A stretch of DNA of 64,000 nt from Craterostigma plantagineum (taxonomy: Eukaryota > Streptophyta > Magnoliopsida > Lamiales > Linderniaceae): positions 558,001 through 622,000 of the forward strand of contig JAPQWV010000306.1 of NCBI GenBank assembly GCA_027422505.1, given 5' to 3'. This document shows, piece by piece, positions 10,889 to 21,811 of the stretch; position 1 is the first letter of the stretch, and every line of letters starts with the position of its first letter. A program made the translations under genes and the position numbers. The notes beneath the pieces are model-generated. The model saw nothing but the letters and a program-made list of their open reading frames with translations, had not been told where the DNA came from and ran no database searches.

Positions 10889-13800
10889 TTTGTAGATCCA
10901 TCTTGTGTGGTACCTCGACTCTGGTTGCTCCACACACATGACTGGTAATCAAGAGCTGCTGAGCAACTATAAAGACCGACCAAACGGTAAAGTCAGATTC
11001 GGAAACAATGACTCAGCTCCAATTCTTGGATTTGGAGATATCATTATGGAGAATCTGACAATAAAGAATGTCTCGTTAGTCGAAGGCCTCCGCCATAACT
11101 TGTTCAGCATAGGCCAGTTCCGTGACAAAGGGTTCCAGGTGGTCTTTCATGCTGACCCGTGCAGAATTTTGGATAGTCAGGACACAGAACTCCTTCAAGG
11201 ACTTCGGAAATCCAATCTTTACACGATCAACCTGACGTCCGTGCGACCCTCGACAGCTGTATGCCTCATCTCTCAGATTGATTTACAGAGGAACAGTCTA
11301 TGGCATCAACGACTGTCTCATCTGAATATGAAAGCTCTCCAACATCTTTCTATGAAAAAGTTGGTTCACGGACTTCCAACTATACTACTACAAAGGGAGC
11401 ATCAGTGTTCGGCATGTCAATTAGGAAAAATGAAGCGAGCATCTCATCACGTCAAGCAAATTGCGTCTACTTCTCCACATTGGAACTAATACACATGGAT
11501 CTCTGTGGGCCAATGCAGACTCGGAGTATCAATGGAAGAAAGTACGTGCTAGTGACAGTCGATGACTACTCTCGCTACACGTGGACAAAGTTCCTCCGAA
11601 CCAAAGATGAGACCGGTGACTTGATTATCAACTTTGTGAACACTACTCAAAATATGCTGCAACAGACTATTCAAGTTATTCGAACAGACAACGGCACTGA
11701 GTTCAAGAACAATCTTCTTAGTGAGTTTTATGAAAAACTTGGAATTAGTCAACAATTCTCAGCCGCAAAACACCTCAACAAATGGGGTTGTTGAAAGGAA
11801 AAACCGAACCCTAGTGGAAGCAGCTCGTACAATGCTGATCTATTCAGGACTTCCACACTTTCTATGGGCTGAAGCAGTCAATACCGCTTGTTTTACCCAA
11901 ACAGGACGGTGGTTCACAAACGGTTCAACAAGACTCCGTACGAGATTGTGAATAATAGAGTGCCCAACATCTCATTCCTTAAAGTCTTCGGATTCAAGTG
12001 CTTTGTGGCGAACGACAGAGAGCAACGTGCAAAGTTCGACCCTAAAGCATTTGAAGCAACTTTCGTCGGGTATTCTTCAACATCAAAAGCGTACCGAGTA
12101 TACATCAAGTCCAACTGAACAATTAAGGAAAGCTATAATGTCACTTTCCACGAAGTGGCAGAGATGGCTTTTGGTCACTTCAGTTCAGGACCCGTGCCTA
12201 ACCAGATGGCTCCTGCACAACTCGGTTCAGGACCCGTGCTCAACCCGTTGGCTTCTGAAGACAACACCTCAGAACCCGTAATCACTGGTGTGTTGGCATA
12301 AAACCAACAGAAGATGGCAACAATTCCGAATTCAACATTAGAAGAAGCAACAAGACTTGTATTAGACGATTTGGACACTCTCTTCGAGCCGGTATATCGG
12401 TCACACACTGCTACACCTATAGTAGATTCTCCACCCGACGAGACCGACGTACCAAGTTCTTCTCACGTCCCTACCCCACCCGATTCAGAATTGCCACAAC
12501 ATAACGAAGAACCTACAGTGGTTATTGAGGAAGAATCATTAGAGACGATCGATCCAAGTGCAGAATTTGGAACTTCCTCAAACAAATGATCAATCGGAGA
12601 CTATGAGAAATCTAGACCCACAGATGGCTGATGCATCGACTTTAGCCTTGCCTCATGAGCGCAAGTGGACTAGAGGTCACCCGGTTGATCAAATAGTTGG
12701 CGATCCTTTGGATGGAGTGAGGACACGTTGCCAACACAGTCTCTTCAGCTGCTTCTTAAGTAAAAATGAGCCTACCAAGGTAGCAGAAGCACTTCAAGAT
12801 CCGGATTGGGTAATAGCAATGCATGATGAAATTCATCAATTCGAACATCTTCAAGTTTGGACCTTAGTACCCCGTCCGCATGGGAAAACAATAGTCGGAA
12901 CTAAATGGGTATTCAAAAACAAGAAGAATGAAGATGGTGAAGTGATCCGGAATAAAGCAAGGCTAGTTGCGAAGGGATACAATCAACAGGAAGGCATCGA
13001 CTACGACGAGACATATGCTCATGTTGCCCGAATCGAAGCTACCCGCCTTCTCCGGGCTTATGTGGCTCACAAAGACTTCAAAGTCTATCAGATGGATGTT
13101 AAGACTGCCTTTCTCAATGGCGTTTTAAAAGAAGAAGTCTACGTCGCTCAGCCGGAAGGCTTCGTTGATCAAGAACATCCTGATCCGTCTATCGATTGGA
13201 CGAAGCTCTCTATGGATTAAACCAAGCCTCACGTGCTTGGTACGATGTCCTGAGTGAATTCCTCGTGAAGTCTGGATTTATACGAGGAACGATAGACACA
13301 ACCCTCTTCATCAAATTGCAAGACAAAGATTTGATGGTCGTTCAAGTATACATCGACGACATCATCTTCGGATCAACTAATCCACGGCTTTGTACGAAGT
13401 TCGGAGATCTAATGACAAGCAAGTTCGAGACGAGTCACATGTGACAGATGCAGTTCTTCTTAGGACTACAAAACAGGCAACTCGAAGATGGGATTTTCAT
13501 CAGTCAGACAAAATACATCAAAGATATTCTGAAGAAATTCCATCAAGACCAGAGCAAGCCTCTCAGCACTCCTATGTCACCAAGCTGCAAGTTGGATGCC
13601 AATCCCTCTGGCAAGTCGGTCGACATCACACTGTATCGCAGCATCATTGGTTCTCTTCTCTATCTCACTTCGAGCCGGCCGGATATCATGTTTGTCACAT
13701 GCTTATGTGCCCGTTTTCAAGCCGATCCCAAAGAATCCCATATGCTCGCGGTTAAAAGGATTCTACCTTACCTTAAGGGCACTTCCACCCTTGGACTATG

Positions 13801-14289
13801 GTATCCAAAGGGTACGAACTTCAAACTTATCGGCTATACTGACGCTGATTATACAGGTTGCCGAATGGACAGGAAAAGCACGTCCGGTGGCGCTCAATTT
13901 CTAGGCAAAAAGCTGGTCTGCTGGTCATCCAAAAAGCAAAACTGTGTCTCAACTTCGACGGCCGAAGCGAAATACGTGGCTGCTGTCAGTCGTTGCTCCC
14001 AGATGCTGTGGATGAGGACTTAGCTTCGCGACTATGGGTACAATTTAAATAATATACCCATATATAGTGATAGTCAAAGTGCCATCCTATCACTTGCAAT
14101 CCTATTCATCACTCACGCACAAAACACATAGACATTAGATATCACTTTATCAAAGATCATGTAGAAAAAAGGCACCATAGATATTTATTTCGTGACGGAG
14201 TGCCAACTAGCTGACATTTTCACCAAAGCATTGGATGAAAAACGATTCAATTCCTTGTCGTAAAATTAGGCATGTTGAATCTTTCGTAA
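10889..14289 (+). pseudogene. Family A copia pol (PR-INT-RT-RNase H) of A1, broken
   Basis: Protease is at 10905 (WYLDSGCSTHMTG, active-site DSG). The GAG-pre-integrase/HHCC region follows (LWHQRLSHLN, then CSACQLGK). The integrase DDE parts are HMDLCGPM (11493), VIRTDNGTEFKN (11670) and NGVVERKNRTLVEAARTML (11790). The RT triad is seen as [12 protein letters not shown] (13087) and VQVYIDDIIFGS (13345). RNase H has YTDADYTGCRMDRKSTSGG (13840) and STAEAKYVAA. The C-terminus ends at GMLNLS, stop 14287-14289. Catalytic motifs are all intact, but frameshifts or stops near 11470, 11780, 11910, 12118, 12300, 12590, 13195, 13441 and 14021 make it a pseudogene. The protease frame is +1 relative to the gag stop here and in A2, but in frame in A3. 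Confidence 0.93.
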
Positions 14290-17200
14290 TATGTGGTTTA
14301 CCTGATCATTTGTGCTACTAAATGTTCTATGCTATGTGTTTTCTTTGCTTATTTGCTTTATCTTGCGTGAAATAGATAAATCTTTTAAAAATAAAAATAA
14401 TAATAATAACAAAAAAACAACATTATAAATATATGTAACTGGGGGGATGACGAAATCCTTTAGGATGCTTTGATCTAAAGTCACTTAGAATTTTACCCCG
14501 ACATGCGATCGATTCAAATTGCTTAATTTTGTCAGTCTAAGTCGCATTCTTGTGTCTTAAGGTCATTAGGTTGCTCCACTAGACACAAACCACTTTACAT
14601 ATGTGAGGTTTAAAGCCTTGCTATTTTTCCTTCTTTGGATCTATTTCTCGAGTGAGTCACACATCAATTACTTGTCTTACCTAGTGATACTTGGCTTCAT
14701 ACTCACCTTGCCTTAGGTCGTTAGGAAAATGATAGGGGCACTTAGGATATTCCTCACTCGGCCTCACGTTAGCCCTTAGTCATCCACATTGAGCCTTCTC
14801 CGATGTCCTATTCTTCCTTTGAACCCCATTCCTAGCCTTCAACCGTATTCTATACTCTTCAGATGATTGTTCAAACGAGAAAATGAGGGGGAGAAAATAA
14901 AAGAAAAAGGGGATGATGACAAAAGAAGGCATTGCTCAACGCGCAAAATCAGACCAAATGAACCTGCCTTCCGACTATCTCTTAGAAGATGGCATGGATC
15001 CTACTGTGAACTTCTCCGACAATAACCTCGTACGCTCGTCAGAACGGCTGGAAAGAGGAGCACCACAAAGTGAACTTCTGCAACGATAATCCGATCTTAT
15101 ATCGGGAAACGAGAAGAGGAGCGCAACCTTGGGTACGAGTTCCATAACCGTGAACTTTTCCAAAAAGATAATCTCTAAAACCTCTCTAGAGATTAAGAGA
15201 ATAAGAGCACAGTATCAGCCCAAGACCCAACAAGAAGAACTTCGCCTACGATAATCTCCTAATAGCCTCGTGGAGAAGCGGAGCTTCAGCTTGAGCATAG
15301 CATAAAAAGGGATAGTTCTTAAAAGAAAAAGATGGAGAAAAAGATAAAAAAATAGGAGACGGACGTAGAAACGGATGATGACGAAGAGATAAGCTCACTT
15401 TCCTCTAAATTCCTTCCCTTCTTAGTCCTAGCCAAACTATAACCCCTACAACCCTTTGATTCCAATCGACGGTCTCTCGCCTAGGTGAAATGGTTAAAAA
15501 GGCCTCGATCATATGTAAATTGACTTAAAATTGCTTGTGTTGACTTGAGTGATATAAATATAAAAATCCCAAGTTAGAAATAATTGAGTGCAAGAGCGAA
15601 CCTAGTGAGAGTTGTCGAAATGGATCAGTCTATGGACTTAGGACTTTAGTTTGACGACATGACTCGACGGCATTTTCTACTTTCAAATGTCTCGTAAAAT
15701 TTTAGGTGTGACGATTGATCAAAGCAAAATAATCTGACCCCTATATACATAAAACAAAAATAAATAAATTTATAGATATAGAAAAATAATATTTTTTATT
15801 ATTTCTAAAAGATAAAAATAACAAACAAAACAATAATAATAAAAAAAATCGTGAAAGAAAATTTTTTTTCGCACATTCTGACATGAAATATTATGTTTGT
15901 GCATTGAATTGAATAAATGCGAATTTATGATGTTATCGCACATTCTGAATGCATGTTTAACTTGCATTGAGATTGAATTGATTAAAATGCGAATATTTGT
16001 CTTTGCTCATACCCTCGCGCAAATTTTTATTAAATGATTAGGGGAACATGTAACTAGTCTTAAGTGGTTAATTGCGTTTATATGATTGTTACTTGTATTA
16101 ATTTGCATAATTACGTGTTAAATCAAGTGCACTATTTGAGGGGAGCATCTACAATGACTTTATGTTTTGAGCTACAAATATTTTTGATGTTCTTCCTTTA
16201 AGTGTTGCAGAAATTTTTCATTTTGATTCGCTTTGGACAACGCTCAAATAAGGAGGACTTCACAAATCTTCATGACTATGGACTCAAGACATTGGTAAAA
16301 CAATTCAGGGGGAGCCTTATTAGAAAAATTACTTCCCTATTAACTCTAAATTCTCGACATTTTGCTCAAAGTATTGCTGATTTTCAAAGATCGATTTTGG
16401 AGCCAGACGTTAATTCTCCGAAAATACAGGGAGTTAAATTGCATTTTCGTTTACACATTGGGGGAGTAATTCTGTGGTCTATTCTCAAAATTTAGGATCA
16501 ATCTGAAATATTAAGGAAAACTTACTATTGAACGGGCGAATTTGTAATCTTTAATCGCAGTTTCTCGAGCGAAAATTGATTTGGGACCACATTGCAATTT
16601 TTGCCTTCATATTGATGAGCGAAAATTAAACAGGAACCAAAAAGATTTTCGGTCGGAATTGTCGAGCGAAAATTCAACAGTAACCAAATCAAATTTATCG
16701 ATCGAAAGGTTCTCGCTCGTAAACAGTAATGGGCTTAATCCTCTAAGCGGCGAAAACGTCTAATCAGTCGATATTAAAGGAAATCATTAGGTTGCAGTCG
16801 AAAATCCCTAAATACACGCAAAACCCTCGATCGCAAAATCAACAGTCAAATTTCTTGAGCGAAAAACTTCTCCTAAAAGACGAACATCAACATCTTCAAA
16901 AAATTTTCAAATTTTCAACTGATTTTCGTTTTTAGAAGGTAGATTTGACTTCTGTTGGCGTTTATCGTGCATTTAAAGTAGAACTGCATCTGTATTTTGC
17001 ATATTTCGCATGATTCTGTGTAAAGTTCTTCGACTATTCACACTCTCTGAAGTCGAAATCCTCGTTATCAGTTTAATAGGTCTGTTTCTAAGTAAAATCT
17101 GGGTTATAAACTGCATAATAGGCTAGTTTCGATGTTTCTTTAACATTTTGGGTGAATATATCTTCGATTTTATGCGATATCAGTGTCCGATTTACAGATA

Positions 17201-18259
17201 AGACTAAACTGGAGTTTAAAGGTTTAAATGGATCGAAGAACTTTCTCGCTCGCAAACAGTGAAACTTGAATTTTAATTTGATTAAGTCACTGTTTGCATC
17301 ATAAAAGATTTGTGATCGCAAATTATTTTGAGTTAGTCACTAATATAAATAACGTTGATCGAAAATTTATTTCCAATCGAGAAACTCAATTTGATTTTAT
17401 GCGAGCGAAATATTACTGAGATGAATAGATAAAATAGATGCAATATCTTTAATTACTTTCGAGCACAAAACATACAGTCGAAAATTTCGATTTCAATATT
17501 GGTTCTCGATCGATAATTTTAAGCGGCGAAATTTCTTTTGAAAATAAAATTTCTCGATCGTAAAAACATGCCGTGAAACTTTGATCGATCGAGAATTTTC
17601 TCGATGGTTGACTTAGTTTATCATTGACAATTTTCTCGATCGTAAAATTTCATAGCGAAAATCTTTTAAAAATTGAAATACTTTCTCGCTCGTTAATTTT
17701 CATAGCGACAAATTTTATTCACGCGCGAAAAATTTTCCAATTGTAAATTTACTCCGAAACCTAATTTCTCGATCGTAAATTTACTCCGAAACCTAATTTC
17801 TCGATCGTAAATTTCTCGGCTACAGTATCATGTCTTAAGGTCAAAACAAACTTAGAAAAATTTCCAAGTCTTCTTCACTGTAGCTTTAAATAGCGAATAA
17901 AATTTTCGATCGCAAAATTAAGCGGAGTTATTTCAATTGAAATCAATGCATAGGAAATAAATTTGAAAATCAAATTTTTCGAGCGAAAAATATCTCGGCA
18001 TGAACAGTGAGATTCCCGCGATCAAATACTTAGAAAATTTCGAACTCTTTTCACGCGTTATATGTTCATTTCGAAATTACTATCATGCCATTACATTTTT
18101 CAAAATCAATCATACCATATGCATACTACACGATTTCAATTCATAATTCATCAAACATGTCTTGACTTGATACAATATTATAGTTTGATGAAATTAAATC
18201 AACTTTCGACTAAAATTAAATTTTAAACTAATGAACTCTTTATATCTTTTATGTTTCAG
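14290..18259 (+). other. Long non-coding spacer between pol and ORF3 (A1)
   Basis: These 4 kb show no credible gene. PPT-like G-runs recur (about 14441, 14886, 16140, 16308, 16459), each G4-G6 with adjoining purines. The second half (16500-18060) is filled with a degenerate repeat built on CTCGATCGTAAA / CGATCGAAAA, including two near-perfect tandem copies of a unit of about 32 bp around 17745-17815. The A3 spacer (39667-43231) is a diverged homologue with the same G-runs and repeats, so the spacer is a real part of the family and not an insertion. Confidence 0.8.
18228..18259 (+). promoter_or_regulatory. Candidate 3' splice site just before ORF3 (A1)
   Basis: A branch-point-like CTAAT (18228-18232) is followed 28 nt later, through a T-rich tract, by TTTCAG (18254-18259). 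The ORF3 ATG begins at the next base. A3 has the same arrangement with the same spacing (43200-43231). It looks like an acceptor for a spliced ORF3 mRNA. The donor is not identified. Confidence 0.6.
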
Positions 18260-21200
18260 ATGGATCAATACCCTACATACAACCACATTTACGAGAAGGC
18301 TTTATATCTCAACGTCCACGACACGAACTTCTAGTTAGACCTGAACACCTTCCGATGTCCAGATGACATTATCGTGTCCATTCTGCAAGGACATCTACTA
18401 TGGGAGGCACTAACAGTGACGGCATCAGTGCTGATGGTCTACCTCCAGCAGTTTTGGGGGATGATTAAGAGCCTCATCTTGGACGGGGCATACCACTTTA
18501 CCACGGTTGTAGGGACAAGGCATATCTGCATGGGCAAGAACGAATTCAGATTTCTGCTCGACCTCCCTCACAGCCAAAACTACGACCCCCTCCCATCAGA
18601 TGCAGAACTGGTGCATTTTTCCTCCAGATGGGGTATCATCCACCGCTCACCAAGCTAGCTCAGATGCAGAGCAACGGGATTCCCCGTCCATGGAAGACAC
18701 TATTTGGGATTATAACTAAGTGTCTATCCACGAAGCATGCAGGCTTCGACAAAGGCAACGGCCACATCCTCCGGATATTTCACGGAGTTGTGTTCTCACG
18801 GAATAACGATTTCGCTCAACTGATCTGGAACGATCTAGCAGAGCAGATCAGACAAAAAGAGAACAAAAGGTCCAAAAACGTGCCGTATGCGAGATGGTTC
18901 TCCGTCATCATCCGCCAACATATGGAGATGCACGAGCAGAACATTCCTCGCCTCCCTCCGTGAGGAAAATATCAGCCACCAAGGCTCAAGTTCTTCCATA
19001 ACCCAAGGCTGGTAGACCTAGCTCAGCCTTCAATGCCTATTTCACTCAACCTTCTACGTCTCGCTGACCCCAGAGGAGACGTATACCGCACTTACTGCCG
19101 GGAGAATCACCTCACCGAGGAGATGATTCGATGGCCCGCCGACAGATTTTGGAGTTAGCCTTCCCCAACCACAACAACACCAAAGCCCTGAGAACACGAT
19201 GATTGATGACGTCGCGCAGGAGCTTGAACAGGAGCCCCCTCTAGTCGAAGTGCAAATGCTCGACATGGATGATTCATTAATAGACGTCGTAGCTACCTAG
19301 ATGGCGCTTGAGGCTCCTGAACATGAACTACAAGTGGAAGTGCCCGTACATGTAGGCGTGCTTGGAGAGCCTATCGAGGAGGCTCCTCTACAAGAAGCAC
19401 AGTTGAAATTGGGCAAAGTTCACTTCCATTGGTGACGGAACAGGCTCATGACGACATGGAGCATGAACCCTCTCCTCACACAGCCACCTCATCAGATACG
19501 GAGTCAGATGAGGAGATTATCCAGATAAGACAGACACCCAGACGACTCAGTATACAAAAGGAGTCCCTCTTCCCCGCCGTCACCACCGCACCAGATACCG
19601 TGCTAACAACTTCTACAAGTGTTGCTGGCACTTCTTCGCTCAATCTTGAGCTGCAACCACATCTACCGTTGTCTGGTTTGCAGGCCCAACACGAGCCTGC
19701 CTTAACACCCATAGAGGAGAATCTTCAAGATTCGACTCGAGGATTGGGTGGAAGTCTCATACAATCACAACCTCCAGTGACTGTGAGCCAACCTTAGGAG
19801 CCCATGTCTGTTCAAGGGTTGATAACAGGCGACATCAGTCGTCCTGGTACATCCAAGGAGGCGTCCGCACCCTTTGTGACGAACGAGCAATTCCAGGCCG
19901 CTCTCTCCGCTGCTGTTCAATCGCTTGAAGACAAAATAATGGAGAGAGTTCTTGCTGCCATAGAGACATCCCGCAGAGACACCGAGAAAGCACCTGTCTC
20001 CGAAGGCACCTCGTCATAGCCCAACCTCACACCTCCACAACCCACACCCACCGACCCTCTACATAATTCATCCATTCTCATCAACCCATATACCAGCCCA
20101 ATCACCGAGCTCCACAACATCTTACTCGCCCGCCTGATCGGCCTCTCCATCCGGTCGGCTCACGAAGAATCTCTTTATAGGCGATTGTTGGATTATCCTG
20201 AGCCACTGACTGAAACTTGTCGAAGCCAAAGCTCCCGCCCAAGGCACAAACATGACGATCCTGACAATCAGGACCATCATGAGGGGGAGAAGAGGCCACA
20301 GACATCTACTAGTGGCCAAGGACAAGGCTAGGGCGCAACGCAAACAAGCGCTGGAGCAGGTGAAACCCAAACCCAAACTCAAACACAAACCATCCACACC
20401 ACGCACCGCACCACCACTCTAACCCATATCGATCCACCAACCTTTCACCTCCGGACGCCTCCGCCCACACCACAGATTCTAACAAGCCCCTTGCTTCCAG
20501 AAGAAGAAGCAAGTGCGGCCATGCTTGTAGCTCTGGCACAAACCCAAGCTACTCCCTCAACAGCTCCAGAACAACTGGGCCCTTCAGGACACGGCGTCAA
20601 CCCACATGAATATCTCGACAAATTCATTTTTGAAGAGCAGTGGGCGATCCATTATATGCCCGAGGAGCATCAAGTACAACGGCTCAAGGAAGTTCGACAA
20701 ATTTTGCCACAAGCTTCGGTGGACCTCGTGCTGATAGACGACGACGAACTTCAGGAAGGCATAGACCACGAACAAGATTCCACAGGGCTTTTAGAGTTGA
20801 TCACGCAACGAGCGATTTCCCCCACAAGACAAATGCCAGGGACCTTTTGGATCGATACGCCGTGGGAAAATATCCGAATAGAGATACCCTTCCTCAAAGA
20901 AGTCCGTGAGAATATTTGGAGGTCACCGGACAGAATCAAAAAGCCGAACGAGTTTGAGCTGAGAGGGATCTCTCACTGGGATCAGCAGAAGATGATGACA
21001 TACCTCTGGATGCTGACTCAACTAGCACCTGCCGTAAGGCCGGGGATGACTAAAAGACAAGTCAAGAGTCATTATAAGAGTCTCTCCCCAATTTTCCAGC
21101 TTCTCAGCATCTACTGTGCCAAAGGAGGACTTCCAACCCCAATCTATGTTATTGAGCGAGTGGACAGAACCCGAGAGAAACTAAGAGAGAGTGACCTTCC

Positions 21201-21297
21201 GTATCTCCCTGCCGACGAGGTATACAACCTCTATCAGCTGTACGTGGAAAAGTTCAAAGATCCTCAAAAGGCTTCGTTAAGAAAGAAGGCATCGAAG
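18260..21297 (+). pseudogene. Family A ORF3 (putative plant transposon protein, env position), A1 copy, C-terminus lost
   Basis: The ATG at 18260 gives MDQYPTYNHIYEKALYLNVH, the same N-terminus as A3. The N-terminal domain of about 300 residues has MVYLQQFWGM, GTRHICMGKNEF, NYDPLPSDAE, GIPRPWKTLFGI, KHAGFDKGNG and AEQIRQKENKRSKNVPYARW. An acidic, Ser/Thr/Pro/Gln-rich linker follows (19180-20510, with QTQTQT), then a conserved C-terminal domain (20560-21297: WDQQKMMTYLWMLTQL, YCAKGGLPTP, VDRTREKLRESDLPYLP). The N-terminal domain resembles proteins annotated in plants as putative plant transposon protein; this is recognition by eye. I see no convincing signal peptide or membrane segment, so env-like refers to position only. 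Stops and frameshifts occur near 18332, 18625, 18961, 19157, 19300, 19797 and 20019. Confidence 0.8.
20279..20296 (+). promoter_or_regulatory. Internal PPT-like motif inside ORF3 (A1)
   Basis: ATGAGGGGGAGAAGAGG encodes HEGEKR in the ORF3 linker. The same purine run is kept in A3 (about 52938-52954) and A4 (about 62070-62053, minus), and it closely resembles the terminal PPT (AAAGGGGGAGAA). It may act as a second, central polypurine primer. The role is inference. Confidence 0.4.
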
Positions 21298-21811
21298 TGT
21301 TTTCAAATGAAGAAATGGAATTTGGAGAAGGCTCAAAATGGATAACTAAAGGCTATGATAAAGAATTGAAAATTATATTTGGTCGAGTGAGGAAATTCCT
21401 AAGTGCCCTAATCATAACGTTCTATTGCACGGTGAGTATAAGCCAAGAATCACGAGTTAAGACAAGCAATGACTTGTGTGACTCGCTCAAGGATAGATCC
21501 GTAGAAAGAAAATAAAGAAGGCTAGAAATCTCACTCATATAATAACGGCTCTGTGTCTAATGGAGTCTACGAGAGAACTTTTAGACACAAAAATGCGATT
21601 GACAAAATTAAGTAATTAATTAGTCGCATGTCAGGGAAATTTATATGTGATTTAGATCGAGCATCCCCTAATATTATATTTATATGTATAATATTTTTGG
21701 ATTTATTTTATTAGATTATTTTTAGAAATATTTCACGCAAGATATATAATTTAAAGTATAGAAAACATAGCATAGACATGTGTAAGCACATAGGAGCATG
21801 TAAAGCATAGA
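21298..21811 (-). other. Post-pol spacer remnant of A2
   Basis: On the minus strand it matches the start of the spacers in A1 (14290-14810) and A3 (39667-40130), for example the GAGCCTTCTCC block at 21330-21320. No gene is present. The last base is the break against A1 ORF3. Confidence 0.75.

Larger units (their letters stand above)
6415..21297 (+). mobile_element. Family A giant copia element, copy A1 (3' end lost)
   Basis: The order is 5' LTR (6415-6764), PBS, leader, gag (7844-10882), pol (10889-14289), spacer (14290-18259) and ORF3 (18260-21297). The element stops abruptly about 55 codons after the YVIERVDRTRE motif of ORF3, at a junction with the inverted copy A2. The ORF3 C-terminus, PPT and 3' LTR are gone. 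PR, INT, RT, RNase H order identifies Ty1/copia. The third ORF after pol and the coiled-coil gag recall Sireviruses, although Sirevirus LTRs are usually much longer. The 5-bp left flank is GTAAG (6410-6414). Confidence 0.9.

Noticed and set aside
17742..17820. Short direct repeats that could suggest a CRISPR-like array
   Set aside because: There is no regular spacer pattern and this is a plant genome. They are part of a diffuse CGATCG repeat field.
18260..21297. Classical retroviral envelope gene
   Set aside because: Position fits, but no signal peptide, cleavage site or clear transmembrane segment is visible.
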